Positions 8,403-16,629 of a stretch of 50,393 nt of DNA are shown piece after piece. The notes beneath the pieces were generated by a model, which had not been told where the DNA came from, ran no database searches, and saw only the letters and a program-made list of their open reading frames with translations. This DNA is from an uncultured Elusimicrobia bacterium. Lineage in GTDB: Bacteria > Elusimicrobiota > Elusimicrobia > UBA1565 > UBA9628. Position 1 is the first letter of the stretch. Every line of letters starts with the position of its first letter. Made by a program: the position numbers and the translations under genes. The stretch is taken from contig CAIKVT010000028.1 in the NCBI GenBank assembly GCA_903830945.1, positions 1-50,393 of the forward strand, in the 5' to 3' direction.

Positions 8403-9626
8403 ATGAAAGCGAAGAGGCCCGCGCCCGCCGAGCCCGGGGGCCGCCCAGCCATGCCGCCGGATGCAGGCTCGGGCTGGATCGGCCCGGCGACCCGCCAGAT
8501 CGCCCTGCCGCTGCTGGCCTATCGCTGCGCCTTCTTCGGGCTGATCTGCCTGTGCCGGCGCTTGCTCCCGAATATCTTCGTCGAAAAGAATTATCTCCTG
8601 AATTTCCACTGGCCGGCCGGCGCTCTTCCAGGCTCCGTGGCTTTCCTTATGACATGGGACGCCCAGCATTACCTGTTCCTGAGCCAGAACGGCTATGGCG
8701 CGGCTGGAGAATCGGCGCGCTTCTTCCCGCTCTGGCCGCTGGCCATCAAGGCCGGATCGTATCTCTGCGCCGGGCATCCTCTGGTCGCCGCCTTGCTTCT
8801 GGCCAATGCATTCTCCTTCATCGGCGCACTATTATTCCACGACCTCGTGGCCCGCTCCCACGACCCTGAGACCGCGGACACCTCAACCCTCCTGCTCCTG
8901 GCCTTCCCCGGCGCCCTGTTCTTCGCCCTGCCCTATTCGGAGGCGCTCTTCTTCCTGCTCTGCGTCCTCCTTTTCCACGCGCTCTCCCGCGGCCGAACCT
9001 GGCAGGCCGCGCTGGCCGCTTTCTGCCTTCCCCTGACACGTCCCGTAGGCGTTCTCGCGGCCATCCCTCTGTTCTTCCTCCTGACCAGCCGGTCCAGACG
9101 CAGGCCCGGAGCCTGGGGCCATGCCGGTGGTCCTCTCATCGCCACCTGCCTGGGCGTTATCGCCTTCTTCCAGCTCATGCGTTTGAGCACTGGCAATCCC
9201 TTGGCCACCTTCCAGATATACGGCAGCCTGCATAGCGCGATCTCGATGTCGCGGGCTTTCGCCATCCTGGATTTCCTCAAGTCGCTGGTTTCTTTCCGCG
9301 AGCTGCCCGCGCCTTTCGACCTCACTGTCTCTATCATCGACCGCATCTCATTGCTTGCGTGCCTGGCCGCGGCCTGGCGCTTATGGAGGACGGACCGGGT
9401 CTATTTCTGGTTGGCCCTGCCTCTGGGCCTGCTCTCGGCCATGACCGCATCCAGATTCGCGGGAGTCACGCGCTTCACCGCCGTAGTCTTCCCCATCTTC
9501 ATCGTGGCCGGAAGCGTTCTTTCCAGGCCGGATCGCCGAAGCTGGCGCGCTTCAGCCCTGGCCGTCTTGTTCGCGGTGCAGGTCGTCCTGCTGATCCGCC
9601 ACATCAACAACTACTGGGTCGGCTGA
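8403..9626 (+). CDS. GT-C mannosyltransferase-like membrane protein (GT76/PIG-V-like)
   Basis: The 407-residue protein has about ten hydrophobic helices. The first loop carries TWDAQHYLFLSQNGY and then FFPLWPLAIK, with PYSEALFFLL further on. WDaxHYxxiAxxGY ... FFPLyP is the pattern of bacterial PIG-V/GT76-like polyprenyl-phosphate-mannose-dependent transferases, with the WD aspartate as probable catalytic base. The acceptor is unknown. An ATG at 8361 is in frame, but it overlaps a candidate promoter, so 8403 is used. Neither has a good ribosome site. The gene ends 16 bases inside the convergent gene on the other strand. It starts the region rich in glycosyltransferases. Confidence 0.75.
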   Translation: MKAKRPAPAEPGGRPAMPPDAGSGWIGPATRQIALPLLAYRCAFFGLICLCRRLLPNIFVEKNYLLNFHWPAGALPGSVAFLMTWDAQHYLFLSQNGYGAAGESARFFPLWPLAIKAGSYLCAGHPLVAALLLANAFSFIGALLFHDLVARSHDPETADTSTLLLLAFPGALFFALPYSEALFFLLCVLLFHALSRGRTWQAALAAFCLPLTRPVGVLAAIPLFFLLTSRSRRRPGAWGHAGGPLIATCLGVIAFFQLMRLSTGNPLATFQIYGSLHSAISMSRAFAILDFLKSLVSFRELPAPFDLTVSIIDRISLLACLAAAWRLWRTDRVYFWLALPLGLLSAMTASRFAGVTRFTAVVFPIFIVAGSVLSRPDRRSWRASALAVLFAVQVVLLIRHINNYWVG

Positions 9627-11875
9627 AGAAACGCGGCCGGCCACAGGCGCAGCCGATCGGCCAGCAGAGCCAGCCCGATGAGGACCAGGCCCAGGACGAA
9701 GAGAACGAAGCTGCGCCAGCCCGGCTGGTAGCTCACCTCCACGGTGTGCCTCCCCGGGGCCAGCGGTATGCCCAGGTACGCGGGCGAGAGCATCACCGTG
9801 CGCGCCGGCGCGCCGTCCACCACGGCCCGCCAGGCCGGGTGGAAGGTGACCCGCACCAGGGCATAGGCCGCCTCATCCGCCTCAAGAACGGCTGCAAACC
9901 GGTCGTTGCTCCCCCAGGATCTTAGGACCCGGCCAGGCACTCGCCGATGGTCCGATGCCGGCCGCTCCGGCAGGACCGCGCCGGGCCGCAGAAGGACCTC
10001 GGAGCCTTGCGGCCCGTCGCGCCAGTCCCGGCCCATGCGCGCGAAGCGCTTGGCGCCGTGCCAGGCGCCGGCGATGAAGCGCTTGCTGAAAAGGTAGCGC
10101 TGCCCGGGCGAGCCGGCCTGCACGGGATAGAACCAGTCGGCCTGAACCACGTCGAAATATCCAGGGGTGTCCACGACCGCGGCCACGACCCCGGGGCGCG
10201 TCTCCAGGACCCGCGCGAACGTCGGCGGCGGGACCTCGCTCGGCAGCAGCAGGTAGCGGACGTTGAAGAGGTCGTAATGGTCCTTACGCTTCGGGTCGAA
10301 TTCCACATCCAAATCCGAGTTGATGCCCATGGTGTGCATCATGTAACTGATGGAGGGGATGTCGAAGACCGGCCAGAGCATGTACAAGGGCACCGAGCCC
10401 ACATGGTATCCGCGGCCCCAATCCCACCTGGCGCCGGCGTATCCGCGGCCCGGCTCAGCGCGATTCTTCCGGGAGAGCATGGCCATGAGTTCAACGACCC
10501 CCGCCCCCTTGCCCGAGAACTCCGCGGCGGTACGCGCGGTCATCTCGGCCAGGCGTTGCCCGGTCGAGGCCGCGCTGTAGAAGGCTGGGGCTAAGACCAC
10601 GGCCGTGACGGCCAAAGCCAAAGCCAGACGCCGGCCGTTGCGCCGCCAATCCAGGACGCGCCACAGCGCCGAGAGGCCCAGGCCGACCAGGAGAAGGGCC
10701 GAGTACTGGAGCGCGCAGATGAAGCGGTGGAAAGGCAGATTGGCGCTCATCGGCAGGAGCTTGACCAGCGAGCCCCAGGTCGCCCGACCGAAGAAGAGAG
10801 CCAAGCTCAAACCGGCGGAGTAAAGCACGAATCGCGCCGCCCCCAGCTCGGCTGCGGGCCGCCAGCGCCGCGACACGACGCAGGCCGCGCCCAGGCCCGC
10901 GAGCATGGTCAGCACCGGGATGCGCGGGCCGTCCAGGATCCCGCCGCACAAGAGCGACTGGACGACGGTGGCGGCTCCGTAAGAGTCCCAGTAGGGCCGC
11001 TCTTCCCAGACCGACCGCCACAACAGGCTCGACTCCGTGAGCGTGGGCCAGAGCAGGTAGAGCGCGGCCGCAAACACCCCGGCGTAAATGCCCGACAGGC
11101 GGAGCAGGACCGCTCGCCGCTGCCCGCGCGCGTCCGGGTGGGCCAGCGCGAGCAGGCCGAGCAGGCAGGCGCTGTAGCCGAGCAGAAGGTGCGAGACCAA
11201 GGTCGCCCACAGCAGCGCCAGCGCCGCGCCGAAGCGACGGCCCGTCAGGACGCTGCGCAGCACCGCGCCCAAGGCCAGGGGCAGAAGCACGAGGGCGACC
11301 TCCTGCGAGAACAGGCCCCCGCCGCTCCAGATGAACGACGAGGGCTGCAATCCCATGAAATGCCGGTGGGTAGGATCTACGCCGAGCAGCGGCACGCAGA
11401 GCGCCGCGAGCGCGGCCGTGTGCTTCTCCAGGCCCAGCAGGCGCGCGCCTAAACAGAAAGAGGCCGGCATGAGGACCAGGCAAAGAAGGTGGAACGTCCT
11501 GAACACATCGGCCAGCGGAACCGTCTTGCCCAAAAGGCGATACGCCGACACGACCAGCAGGTGCGGCAGGTTCTGGTAGTAGCGCAGGACAGGGAAGCCC
11601 TGTCCCCAATACGGGATCCAGGGGTCGAGCGGATTGGCGCCCGCCTGCCATGCCGCGTCCATCCGGGAGGCCAGGGCCTGATGCAGGACGTGGTCGTTGA
11701 GGCTGTACGCCGCGCCATTGATCTCGGTGTGGAAGGCCACGAGATTGAACAGGCACGCCAGGACCACGAAAGCCGCCGGAACAAGGACGAGCCAGCGCTC
11801 GGGGAGAGCGGCGACGGCCAAGGGCTTCGGATTCGGAGGGGGCTGCGGCTGGACCCGACGCTGTTTGCGGCTCAT
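9611..11875 (-). CDS. Large polytopic membrane protein, YfhO/GT-C-like
   Basis: The protein has 754 residues. A cytosolic Pro/Arg-rich N-terminus is followed by about 12 membrane helices (residues 30-430), then a soluble domain of about 270 residues and one closing helix (LVLIGLALLADRL). The C-terminal stretch VTFHPAWRAVVDG ... PLAPGRHTVEVSYQPGW is the beta-sandwich signature of YfhO-like proteins, thought to take part in glycosylating teichoic acids or other surface polymers. The first loop has NDHVLHQALASRMDAAW, where GT-C proteins have their acidic motif. TAGGA precedes the ATG by four bases. It faces away from the gene at 12126 and converges on the GT76-like gene with a 16-base overlap of ends. 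Confidence 0.75.
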   Translation of the reverse strand: MSRKQRRVQPQPPPNPKPLAVAALPERWLVLVPAAFVVLACLFNLVAFHTEINGAAYSLNDHVLHQALASRMDAAWQAGANPLDPWIPYWGQGFPVLRYYQNLPHLLVVSAYRLLGKTVPLADVFRTFHLLCLVLMPASFCLGARLLGLEKHTAALAALCVPLLGVDPTHRHFMGLQPSSFIWSGGGLFSQEVALVLLPLALGAVLRSVLTGRRFGAALALLWATLVSHLLLGYSACLLGLLALAHPDARGQRRAVLLRLSGIYAGVFAAALYLLWPTLTESSLLWRSVWEERPYWDSYGAATVVQSLLCGGILDGPRIPVLTMLAGLGAACVVSRRWRPAAELGAARFVLYSAGLSLALFFGRATWGSLVKLLPMSANLPFHRFICALQYSALLLVGLGLSALWRVLDWRRNGRRLALALAVTAVVLAPAFYSAASTGQRLAEMTARTAAEFSGKGAGVVELMAMLSRKNRAEPGRGYAGARWDWGRGYHVGSVPLYMLWPVFDIPSISYMMHTMGINSDLDVEFDPKRKDHYDLFNVRYLLLPSEVPPPTFARVLETRPGVVAAVVDTPGYFDVVQADWFYPVQAGSPGQRYLFSKRFIAGAWHGAKRFARMGRDWRDGPQGSEVLLRPGAVLPERPASDHRRVPGRVLRSWGSNDRFAAVLEADEAAYALVRVTFHPAWRAVVDGAPARTVMLSPAYLGIPLAPGRHTVEVSYQPGWRSFVLFVLGLVLIGLALLADRLRLWPAAFLQPTQ

Positions 11876-12003
11876 GGGGTCCTACCCGTCCATCGCGGTC
11901 CAAAATGCTTCAGAAATCCAGAGCGCACGACTCCATTTTACATGATTTATCGGGATTGCAATTGTCCGGTGGGGTGGAAATCAAGACAGCGTATAAAATG
12001 GCG

Positions 12004-12028
12004 TATAATATTCACCATAGTGAATATT
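12004..12028 (+). promoter_or_regulatory. TATAAT promoter element fused to a perfect 22-bp palindrome
   Basis: A perfect -10 hexamer TATAAT (12004-12009) runs into AATATTCAC-CATA-GTGAATATT (12007-12028), a 9-bp inverted repeat with a 4-base centre. An operator overlapping the -10 and start of transcription is the simplest reading; a short mRNA hairpin is the alternative. No convincing -35 was found. It lies in the roughly 250-base divergent spacer between 11875 and 12126. Confidence 0.5.
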
Positions 12029-12125
12029 GGTCGACATCTCATTGAAAACCTCAATGCCCCCGATTCAATGGGCCGACTTTCTGCAAGGGTTTCGGCGATA
12101 TCCCGGCGGGATATTTGAGGCGTCA

Positions 12126-13736
12126 TTGCAAAATCCATCCAAGAGCGATTGGTTGAGACGAGAACGGCTGTGGCTCTTGGGTCTCTTCGCCGCGGCCCTC
12201 ATCCTCAGGCTCTATTATCTGCACGCTCTGGCCCAAACGCCATTTTTCGAGCCCCTCTCGCCGACGCTCGACGACGGGGTCTATGACCTCAGAGGCCTTG
12301 AGATCGCGGCCGGCGCTTGGCTGGGCAAACCTTCCTGGCTGGTCTACACCACTCCGCTCTATCCGTATTTCCTGGGGCTCATCTACCGGATCTTCGGACA
12401 TTCGATAGGGACGGCGCATCTCATCCAGACCTGCCTGGGAGCTTTCACGCCGCTGCTCGTCTATGCCCTTGCCAAGGAGGCTTTCAACTCCCGGCGCGTG
12501 CCGATCATCGCCGGCGCCATGGCCGCCGTCTATGTCCCGTTCATCTTCTATGAGAACATGCTTTTAGGCGAGAGCGTGTCCATCTTCCTCATGCTGTGCG
12601 CGCTCCGGCTTCTGGTGCGCGCCCTCGGGCAGGCGGACGGCGCGCTCAGAGCCTATTTCCCGGCCGGCCTTCTCTTCGGCATCACGGCGCTTTTGCGGCC
12701 CAATATCACCGTCCCGGTGATCTCCTGCGCTATTTTTTTAGGGCTTTACCTGGCCTCGAAGAAAAACAGCCGCGGGCTGGGAGCGGCGGCCGCGCTGCTC
12801 CTGCTGGCGGGACACGCCACGGGTGTTTCGCCCATCACATTGAAGAACTATCGTCTTTACAAGGACTTCGTGCCGGTTGCGGCTCATGGCGGAGTGAACT
12901 TCTACATGGGGACCAATCCTCAAAAAGGGGGGGGATGGCATGCCGCCGCGGGACTTGGAACGGGCATGAAGGAGCTGGTCGACAACTCGGTTGTGGTCGC
13001 CGAGAGAGCCCAGGGGAGGCCGCTCAAGCCCTCCGAGGTCTCGGCGTACTGGACCGCCAAGGCTTTCGACAATATCCGCGGTTCCCCCTGGGGTTTCCTG
13101 AAGCTCCTGCTGCGCCGGACGGCCTATTTCCTGAACCGCTATGAATATCCGGACACTATCAACATGCTTTTCGTGGCGGAGTTCATCCCCTTGCTCAAGC
13201 TCGGCGCTTTCGCATTCGGCGTCGTGGCGGTGCTGGCGATCGGCGGGCTCGTCTTCCGCCGGCGCCAATGGAGCGTCGCCGCGACTCTGCTCGCGATCTT
13301 TGCCTTGTGCTATGCGGCCCCGGTAGGGGTGATCGGCGTCGTTTCGCGCTATCGCGTCCCGATAGTCCCGATCCTCATCATTTTCGCGGCCAGCGGATTG
13401 GATTGCGCCTGGGACTGCTGGCTCAAGAGAGACCGGGGGAGGCTGCTTAAGTTTTGCGCGCTCTGCGCGCTCACGTCCGTGTTGGTCTTCTACCCGGTCC
13501 GGCACTTGCGCTTCGCGGTGCCCTACAATGCCCTGGGCATCTATTTCGACCAAAAAGGACTCTGGCTGAAAGCCGAGAATTGCTATCGCAAGGCGCTTGA
13601 GATCTCCCCTAATTTCCCGGATCCTTACCACAATCTGTTCTTACTCTATCGGAATCTGGGCGATATGGAAAAAGCCCTGACTTTCGAACAGAAATACCAG
13701 ATGCTCAAGGCTGCCGCGCTGGCCGCGGGCACATGA
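12126..13736 (+). CDS. GT39-like (ArnT/PMT-type) glycosyltransferase with C-terminal TPRs
   Basis: Used start: TTG 12126, with GAGG five bases upstream, giving 536 residues. ATG 12054 and TTG 12027 are in frame but have no ribosome site, and 12027 falls within the palindrome. After a short charged N-terminus (LRRERLW) come 10-12 helices. The first periplasmic loop has LDDGVYDLRGLEIAAG followed by TTPLYPYFLGLIY, the acidic pair and Pro pattern of GT39/GT83 enzymes, which move sugars from polyprenyl phosphate. The last about 70 residues form two TPR units (YNALGIYFDQKG, PDPYHNLFLLYRNLG), a membrane GT plus TPR layout as in TMTC proteins. A G8 run lies at 12927-12934. A second GT39-like gene follows 27 bases later. 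Confidence 0.8.
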   Translation: MQNPSKSDWLRRERLWLLGLFAAALILRLYYLHALAQTPFFEPLSPTLDDGVYDLRGLEIAAGAWLGKPSWLVYTTPLYPYFLGLIYRIFGHSIGTAHLIQTCLGAFTPLLVYALAKEAFNSRRVPIIAGAMAAVYVPFIFYENMLLGESVSIFLMLCALRLLVRALGQADGALRAYFPAGLLFGITALLRPNITVPVISCAIFLGLYLASKKNSRGLGAAAALLLLAGHATGVSPITLKNYRLYKDFVPVAAHGGVNFYMGTNPQKGGGWHAAAGLGTGMKELVDNSVVVAERAQGRPLKPSEVSAYWTAKAFDNIRGSPWGFLKLLLRRTAYFLNRYEYPDTINMLFVAEFIPLLKLGAFAFGVVAVLAIGGLVFRRRQWSVAATLLAIFALCYAAPVGVIGVVSRYRVPIVPILIIFAASGLDCAWDCWLKRDRGRLLKFCALCALTSVLVFYPVRHLRFAVPYNALGIYFDQKGLWLKAENCYRKALEISPNFPDPYHNLFLLYRNLGDMEKALTFEQKYQMLKAAALAAGT

Positions 13737-13763
13737 GTCTTCCGTCAAAGAGATAAGGCATAT

Positions 13764-15443
13764 ATGAGATCCGGCCCCAGACGAAAAAAGGGCGTGCCCG
13801 CCCCCCGGATGGACCCTTCGCCGCGGGGCATCATGGATCATCGCAGAGCCGCGTATCTCTGGACGGCGGCTTTCCTGACGATCAGCCTGTTCCTCCTTAA
13901 AGATTATGGCCCCGTCAGCGACAGCGCCAAGAATTATCGGGAAGGCCAAGCGAACTTCGAATACATTCTTACGGGGAGCATGAACTTGCAGGTCCTGGGC
14001 GACCAGACGCACGGCGCCCTGAGTTTCATGATGGCCGACGTCTTCCGGCGGTTGCTGCACGGGGGGCTGGGATGGCTCGACGCCGTGTCCGCCCGCCACG
14101 CCGTCCTGCCGCTGTTGTTGGCCCCTTTTCTGCTCTGCTTGTTCTCCTTCGTGAAGAAACGATGGGACGGCGCCGCGGCATTTTTGACCGTGGCCTTGTT
14201 GTCCACGTACCCCTATGTGTTCGGCCATGCGTTCAATAATCTCAAGGATATCCCTCTGCTCATATTCTGCTCTCTGTCCATCGCCTGTTTTGTCGAATGG
14301 AGGAGCTCGCGGAGCATCCCTTGCCTTTACGGGCATGGGATGTTCCTGGGGTTGGCTCTTTCGGTGAAGATGTACGCGCTTCTGGTGCCGATCATCGCGT
14401 GGTCTTGGCTCGCGTGCGTCGGCCGGCCGGGAGGCGCGGACCGCGCGCGCCCCGCCGGCCGACTGCCGCTGGCCCATTTGACGGGCAGCTATGGGCTTGC
14501 GTTCGGGCTCGTGGCCATGCTCTACTCACCGGCATTCTGGGGGCTTTCAGATAAATCCGATTTCCTGATCAATAGGATGTACCATCTCTGGTCGCATGTC
14601 AGCTCGCTTTCGGATGCGACGGCAGCCGGGATCAACGGCCGCTTTGGATCGAGAGTCGTCTATTCGGGCGGCAACCGGGAGTTCTGGGGCATCCCGCCTG
14701 CCCGTTGGAACATCTACTCCCTCGAGCAGATATTCTACAGGACGCCCGTCGCCATGCTGTTGTGCGCCGGCGCGGGCCTGGCGACGTCTCTCGTCCGGCT
14801 GCGCGCCAAGCCGGAGAATGCTCTGCTGATCGTCTGGCTGGCGTTGCCGCTCGCGATCCCCTGCCTGCCCGATATCATCCATTATGACGGGATGAGGAAC
14901 TTCTTGATCTTTGCGGTCCCATTCTCGATCTTGGCGAGCCTGGGGTTGCTGCGGCTGGCCGGGCTTGCCGCTGGGCGGCTGCGCTGGCCTGAAAAAACCT
15001 GGATAGGACTCTTGGGCTCCATTGTCCTGGGCCTCAACCTGACTGGGCTCATCGCCACCCACCCTTACGAGACCACGTTTTTCAATGCTTTTGCCGGAGG
15101 ACTGCGGGGGGCCCAAGCGGCGGGTATCCCATTCGCAGGTGATTATTGGTTCAGTTCGTGCCGGCAAGCCGGGCTTTGGCTGGATCAGCATGCCGAACTC
15201 GGCGCCCGCATCTACGTGCATACGTTCAGCCGGGAAGCCCTGGGATTATCCTTACAAAGGAAGGATCTCTCTATCCTGGAGATCCGCTACAACGAGCAGA
15301 GCGACTATGCGCCTGGAGATTACGTCGTCGTGGTCCCCAATCCTTACTGGAAAGCCCTGGGGCAGTATCCGGGACCTGCGAGTTCCATCGTGCATCAAAT
15401 CAAGAGGCAGGGGGGCGAGATCCTGACCATCTATAAAACTTGA
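13764..15443 (+). CDS. GT39-like polytopic glycosyltransferase
   Basis: The 559-residue protein starts at ATG 13764, with AAGG five bases ahead. A basic N-terminus is followed by about 11 membrane helices and a soluble C-terminal region of about 110 residues (from HPYETTFFNAF). The first loop holds PVSDSAKNYREGQANFEYIL, in the position of the catalytic acidic residues of dolichyl-phosphate-mannose-type transferases, and HAFNNLKDIPLLIF follows. Two distant Asp/Glu in this loop make the exact base uncertain. It lies 27 bases downstream of the GT39-TPR gene, so probably in the same transcript. Donor and acceptor are unknown. Confidence 0.75.
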   Translation: MRSGPRRKKGVPAPRMDPSPRGIMDHRRAAYLWTAAFLTISLFLLKDYGPVSDSAKNYREGQANFEYILTGSMNLQVLGDQTHGALSFMMADVFRRLLHGGLGWLDAVSARHAVLPLLLAPFLLCLFSFVKKRWDGAAAFLTVALLSTYPYVFGHAFNNLKDIPLLIFCSLSIACFVEWRSSRSIPCLYGHGMFLGLALSVKMYALLVPIIAWSWLACVGRPGGADRARPAGRLPLAHLTGSYGLAFGLVAMLYSPAFWGLSDKSDFLINRMYHLWSHVSSLSDATAAGINGRFGSRVVYSGGNREFWGIPPARWNIYSLEQIFYRTPVAMLLCAGAGLATSLVRLRAKPENALLIVWLALPLAIPCLPDIIHYDGMRNFLIFAVPFSILASLGLLRLAGLAAGRLRWPEKTWIGLLGSIVLGLNLTGLIATHPYETTFFNAFAGGLRGAQAAGIPFAGDYWFSSCRQAGLWLDQHAELGARIYVHTFSREALGLSLQRKDLSILEIRYNEQSDYAPGDYVVVVPNPYWKALGQYPGPASSIVHQIKRQGGEILTIYKT

Positions 15444-15466
15444 AGCGACCCCGCTCCCCGGCGGAC

Positions 15467-15475
15467 TGGTATAAT
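15467..15475 (+). promoter_or_regulatory. Extended -10 promoter for the GT2 gene
   Basis: TGGTATAAT is a perfect TGnTATAAT. Predicted start of transcription is near 15482, about 30 bases before ATG 15514. The -35 position is weak, as expected for this promoter type. Confidence 0.55.
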
Positions 15476-15513
15476 CTATTCCCAAGACAAGACAGCAAGG
15501 CTTCAAAACGACT

Positions 15514-16365
15514 ATGGCAGACATCTCCATCATCATCCCCGTCCTCAACGAGGAAGACAGCATCCTCCCGCTCGCCCGGGAATTGGCCGCGGCTTTCTCC
15601 GGGAGGGCGTGGGACTGGGAATGCATCTGGGTCGACGACGGATCTACCGATCAAAGCCGGGCCCGACTCGCAGAGATGAGCCGTCGGGACCCGCGGCACA
15701 GGCATCTCATCCTGGCCAAGCATGCGGGCCAGGCGGCCGCCCTCTGGGCCGGGTTCAGCGCGGCCGGCGGCGGCATCATCTGCACGCTCGACGGCGACGG
15801 CCAGAACGACCCGGCCGACCTGCCGCTCTTCATCGACGCCCTGCGCTCCCAGGACGCTGACCTGGTCACAGGTTACCGCGCCAGCCGCCAAGACGACTGG
15901 GTCAGGAAATCGACTTCCTTTATAGGCAACGCCGCGCGAAACATCCTCACAGGCCATGTGGTGAAAGACTCAGCCTGCGCCGCGCGAGCCATGAGGAGAG
16001 CCGCGCTGATGAGGCTTCCCTTCTTCCACGGGATGCAGCGGTTCTTCCCGACCCTCTTCGCGCTCCGAGGCTGCCGCATCATCGAGATGGCGGCCCGGCA
16101 CCGACCTCGCCTGAAAGGCAAGGCCAAATACGGGGTCTGGAACCGCCTGGGCCCGGGCCTCCTGGATTGCTTCGGGGTCTTGTGGCTAAGGAGAAGGGCA
16201 CTATCTTATGAGGTCGCCGCGCAAGGAGGTCTTCAGTGCGAGAAAGATTCTGGCTGCTCGTCGGGCTCGTCGGGCAAGGCATCTTCTTCTCCCGATTCCT
16301 CGTCCAATGGATCGCGAGCGAACGGAGCAAGCGCAGCGTCATCCCCGTCTCCTTCTGGTGGCTGA
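15514..16365 (+). CDS. GT2 glycosyltransferase, polyprenyl-phosphate-sugar synthase type, with an unusual overlapping tail
   Basis: A GT-A enzyme that would load a sugar from a nucleotide donor onto polyprenyl phosphate at the inner membrane face, supplying donors to the GT-C enzymes around it. Motifs: SIIIPVLNEE at the N-terminus, DDGSTD at 41-46, and the metal-binding DGDGQNDP at 93-100. KYGVWNRLGPG near residue 205 is shared with ArnC/DPM1-type proteins. Homology-like sequence ends near residue 235 (RRRALSYEV). The last about 45 residues are Ser/Gly/Ala low complexity and are read entirely from the +1 frame of the next gene, with which it overlaps by 130 bases. Either the native stop was lost or the overlap is tolerated. 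Confidence 0.85.
   Translation: MADISIIIPVLNEEDSILPLARELAAAFSGRAWDWECIWVDDGSTDQSRARLAEMSRRDPRHRHLILAKHAGQAAALWAGFSAAGGGIICTLDGDGQNDPADLPLFIDALRSQDADLVTGYRASRQDDWVRKSTSFIGNAARNILTGHVVKDSACAARAMRRAALMRLPFFHGMQRFFPTLFALRGCRIIEMAARHRPRLKGKAKYGVWNRLGPGLLDCFGVLWLRRRALSYEVAAQGGLQCEKDSGCSSGSSGKASSSPDSSSNGSRANGASAASSPSPSGG
16223..16229 (+). promoter_or_regulatory. Strong ribosome binding site inside the GT2 gene
   Basis: AAGGAGG, six bases before GTG 16236. It fixes the start of the small downstream gene although that lies 130 bases before the GT2 stop. Confidence 0.75.
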
Positions 16366-16505
16366 GCATTGCCGGCGGTTTCATCCTTCTGGGCTACGCC
16401 ATCCACCAAAAAGATCCAGTCTTCATCCTCGGGCAATCCTGCGGCGCCTTGATCTATTGCCGCAACCTCCATCTCCTGGGGAGAAACCCTCGGCCGGCGC
16501 ATTGA
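16236..16505 (+). CDS. Lipid-A-disaccharide-synthase N-terminal-like membrane protein
   Basis: The 89-residue protein starts at GTG behind a perfect AAGGAGG site. It has three helices (residues about 5-25, 38-58 and 62-80) with FFSRFLVQWIASERSKRSVIP between the first two and ILGQSCGALIYCRNL at the end. This is the pattern of the small family named after the N-terminal region of some LpxB proteins. Such proteins commonly sit beside GT2 polyprenyl-phosphate-sugar synthases and GT-C transferases, as here; their biochemical role is not established. The SMR-like helices suggest movement of a lipid-linked sugar, which is inference. Confidence 0.85.
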   Translation: MRERFWLLVGLVGQGIFFSRFLVQWIASERSKRSVIPVSFWWLSIAGGFILLGYAIHQKDPVFILGQSCGALIYCRNLHLLGRNPRPAH

Positions 16506-16616
16506 GTCCGGCGCTCGCGCCGGGCTTTCCGCGACGGACTCACGTCAGATGGATGCTCTTGGCAAAGCGCGTCACATGGGGGGAGGCTTGATTAGCCTAC
16601 GAGTGCCCTAAGTCGC

Positions 16617-16622
16617 TATAAT
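16617..16622 (+). promoter_or_regulatory. -10 element that implies a leaderless mRNA
   Basis: A perfect TATAAT ends seven bases before ATG 16630. The ATG at 16621 overlaps the hexamer and cannot be transcribed from it. No ribosome site precedes either ATG, so a leaderless message starting at 16630 fits. No clear -35. Confidence 0.4.
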
Positions 16623-16629
16623 GCTATGC

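Noticed and set aside
10491-11903. 470-residue open frame overlapping the YfhO-like gene in another frame
   Set aside because: Arg/Pro/Gly-rich shadow typical of G+C-rich DNA. The chosen frame has clean membrane helices and a YfhO-like C-terminus.
664-12934. G8-G9 runs as proof of phase variation
   Set aside because: A few such runs are expected in DNA of this composition. Only the one in the giant surface gene is kept as a tentative finding.
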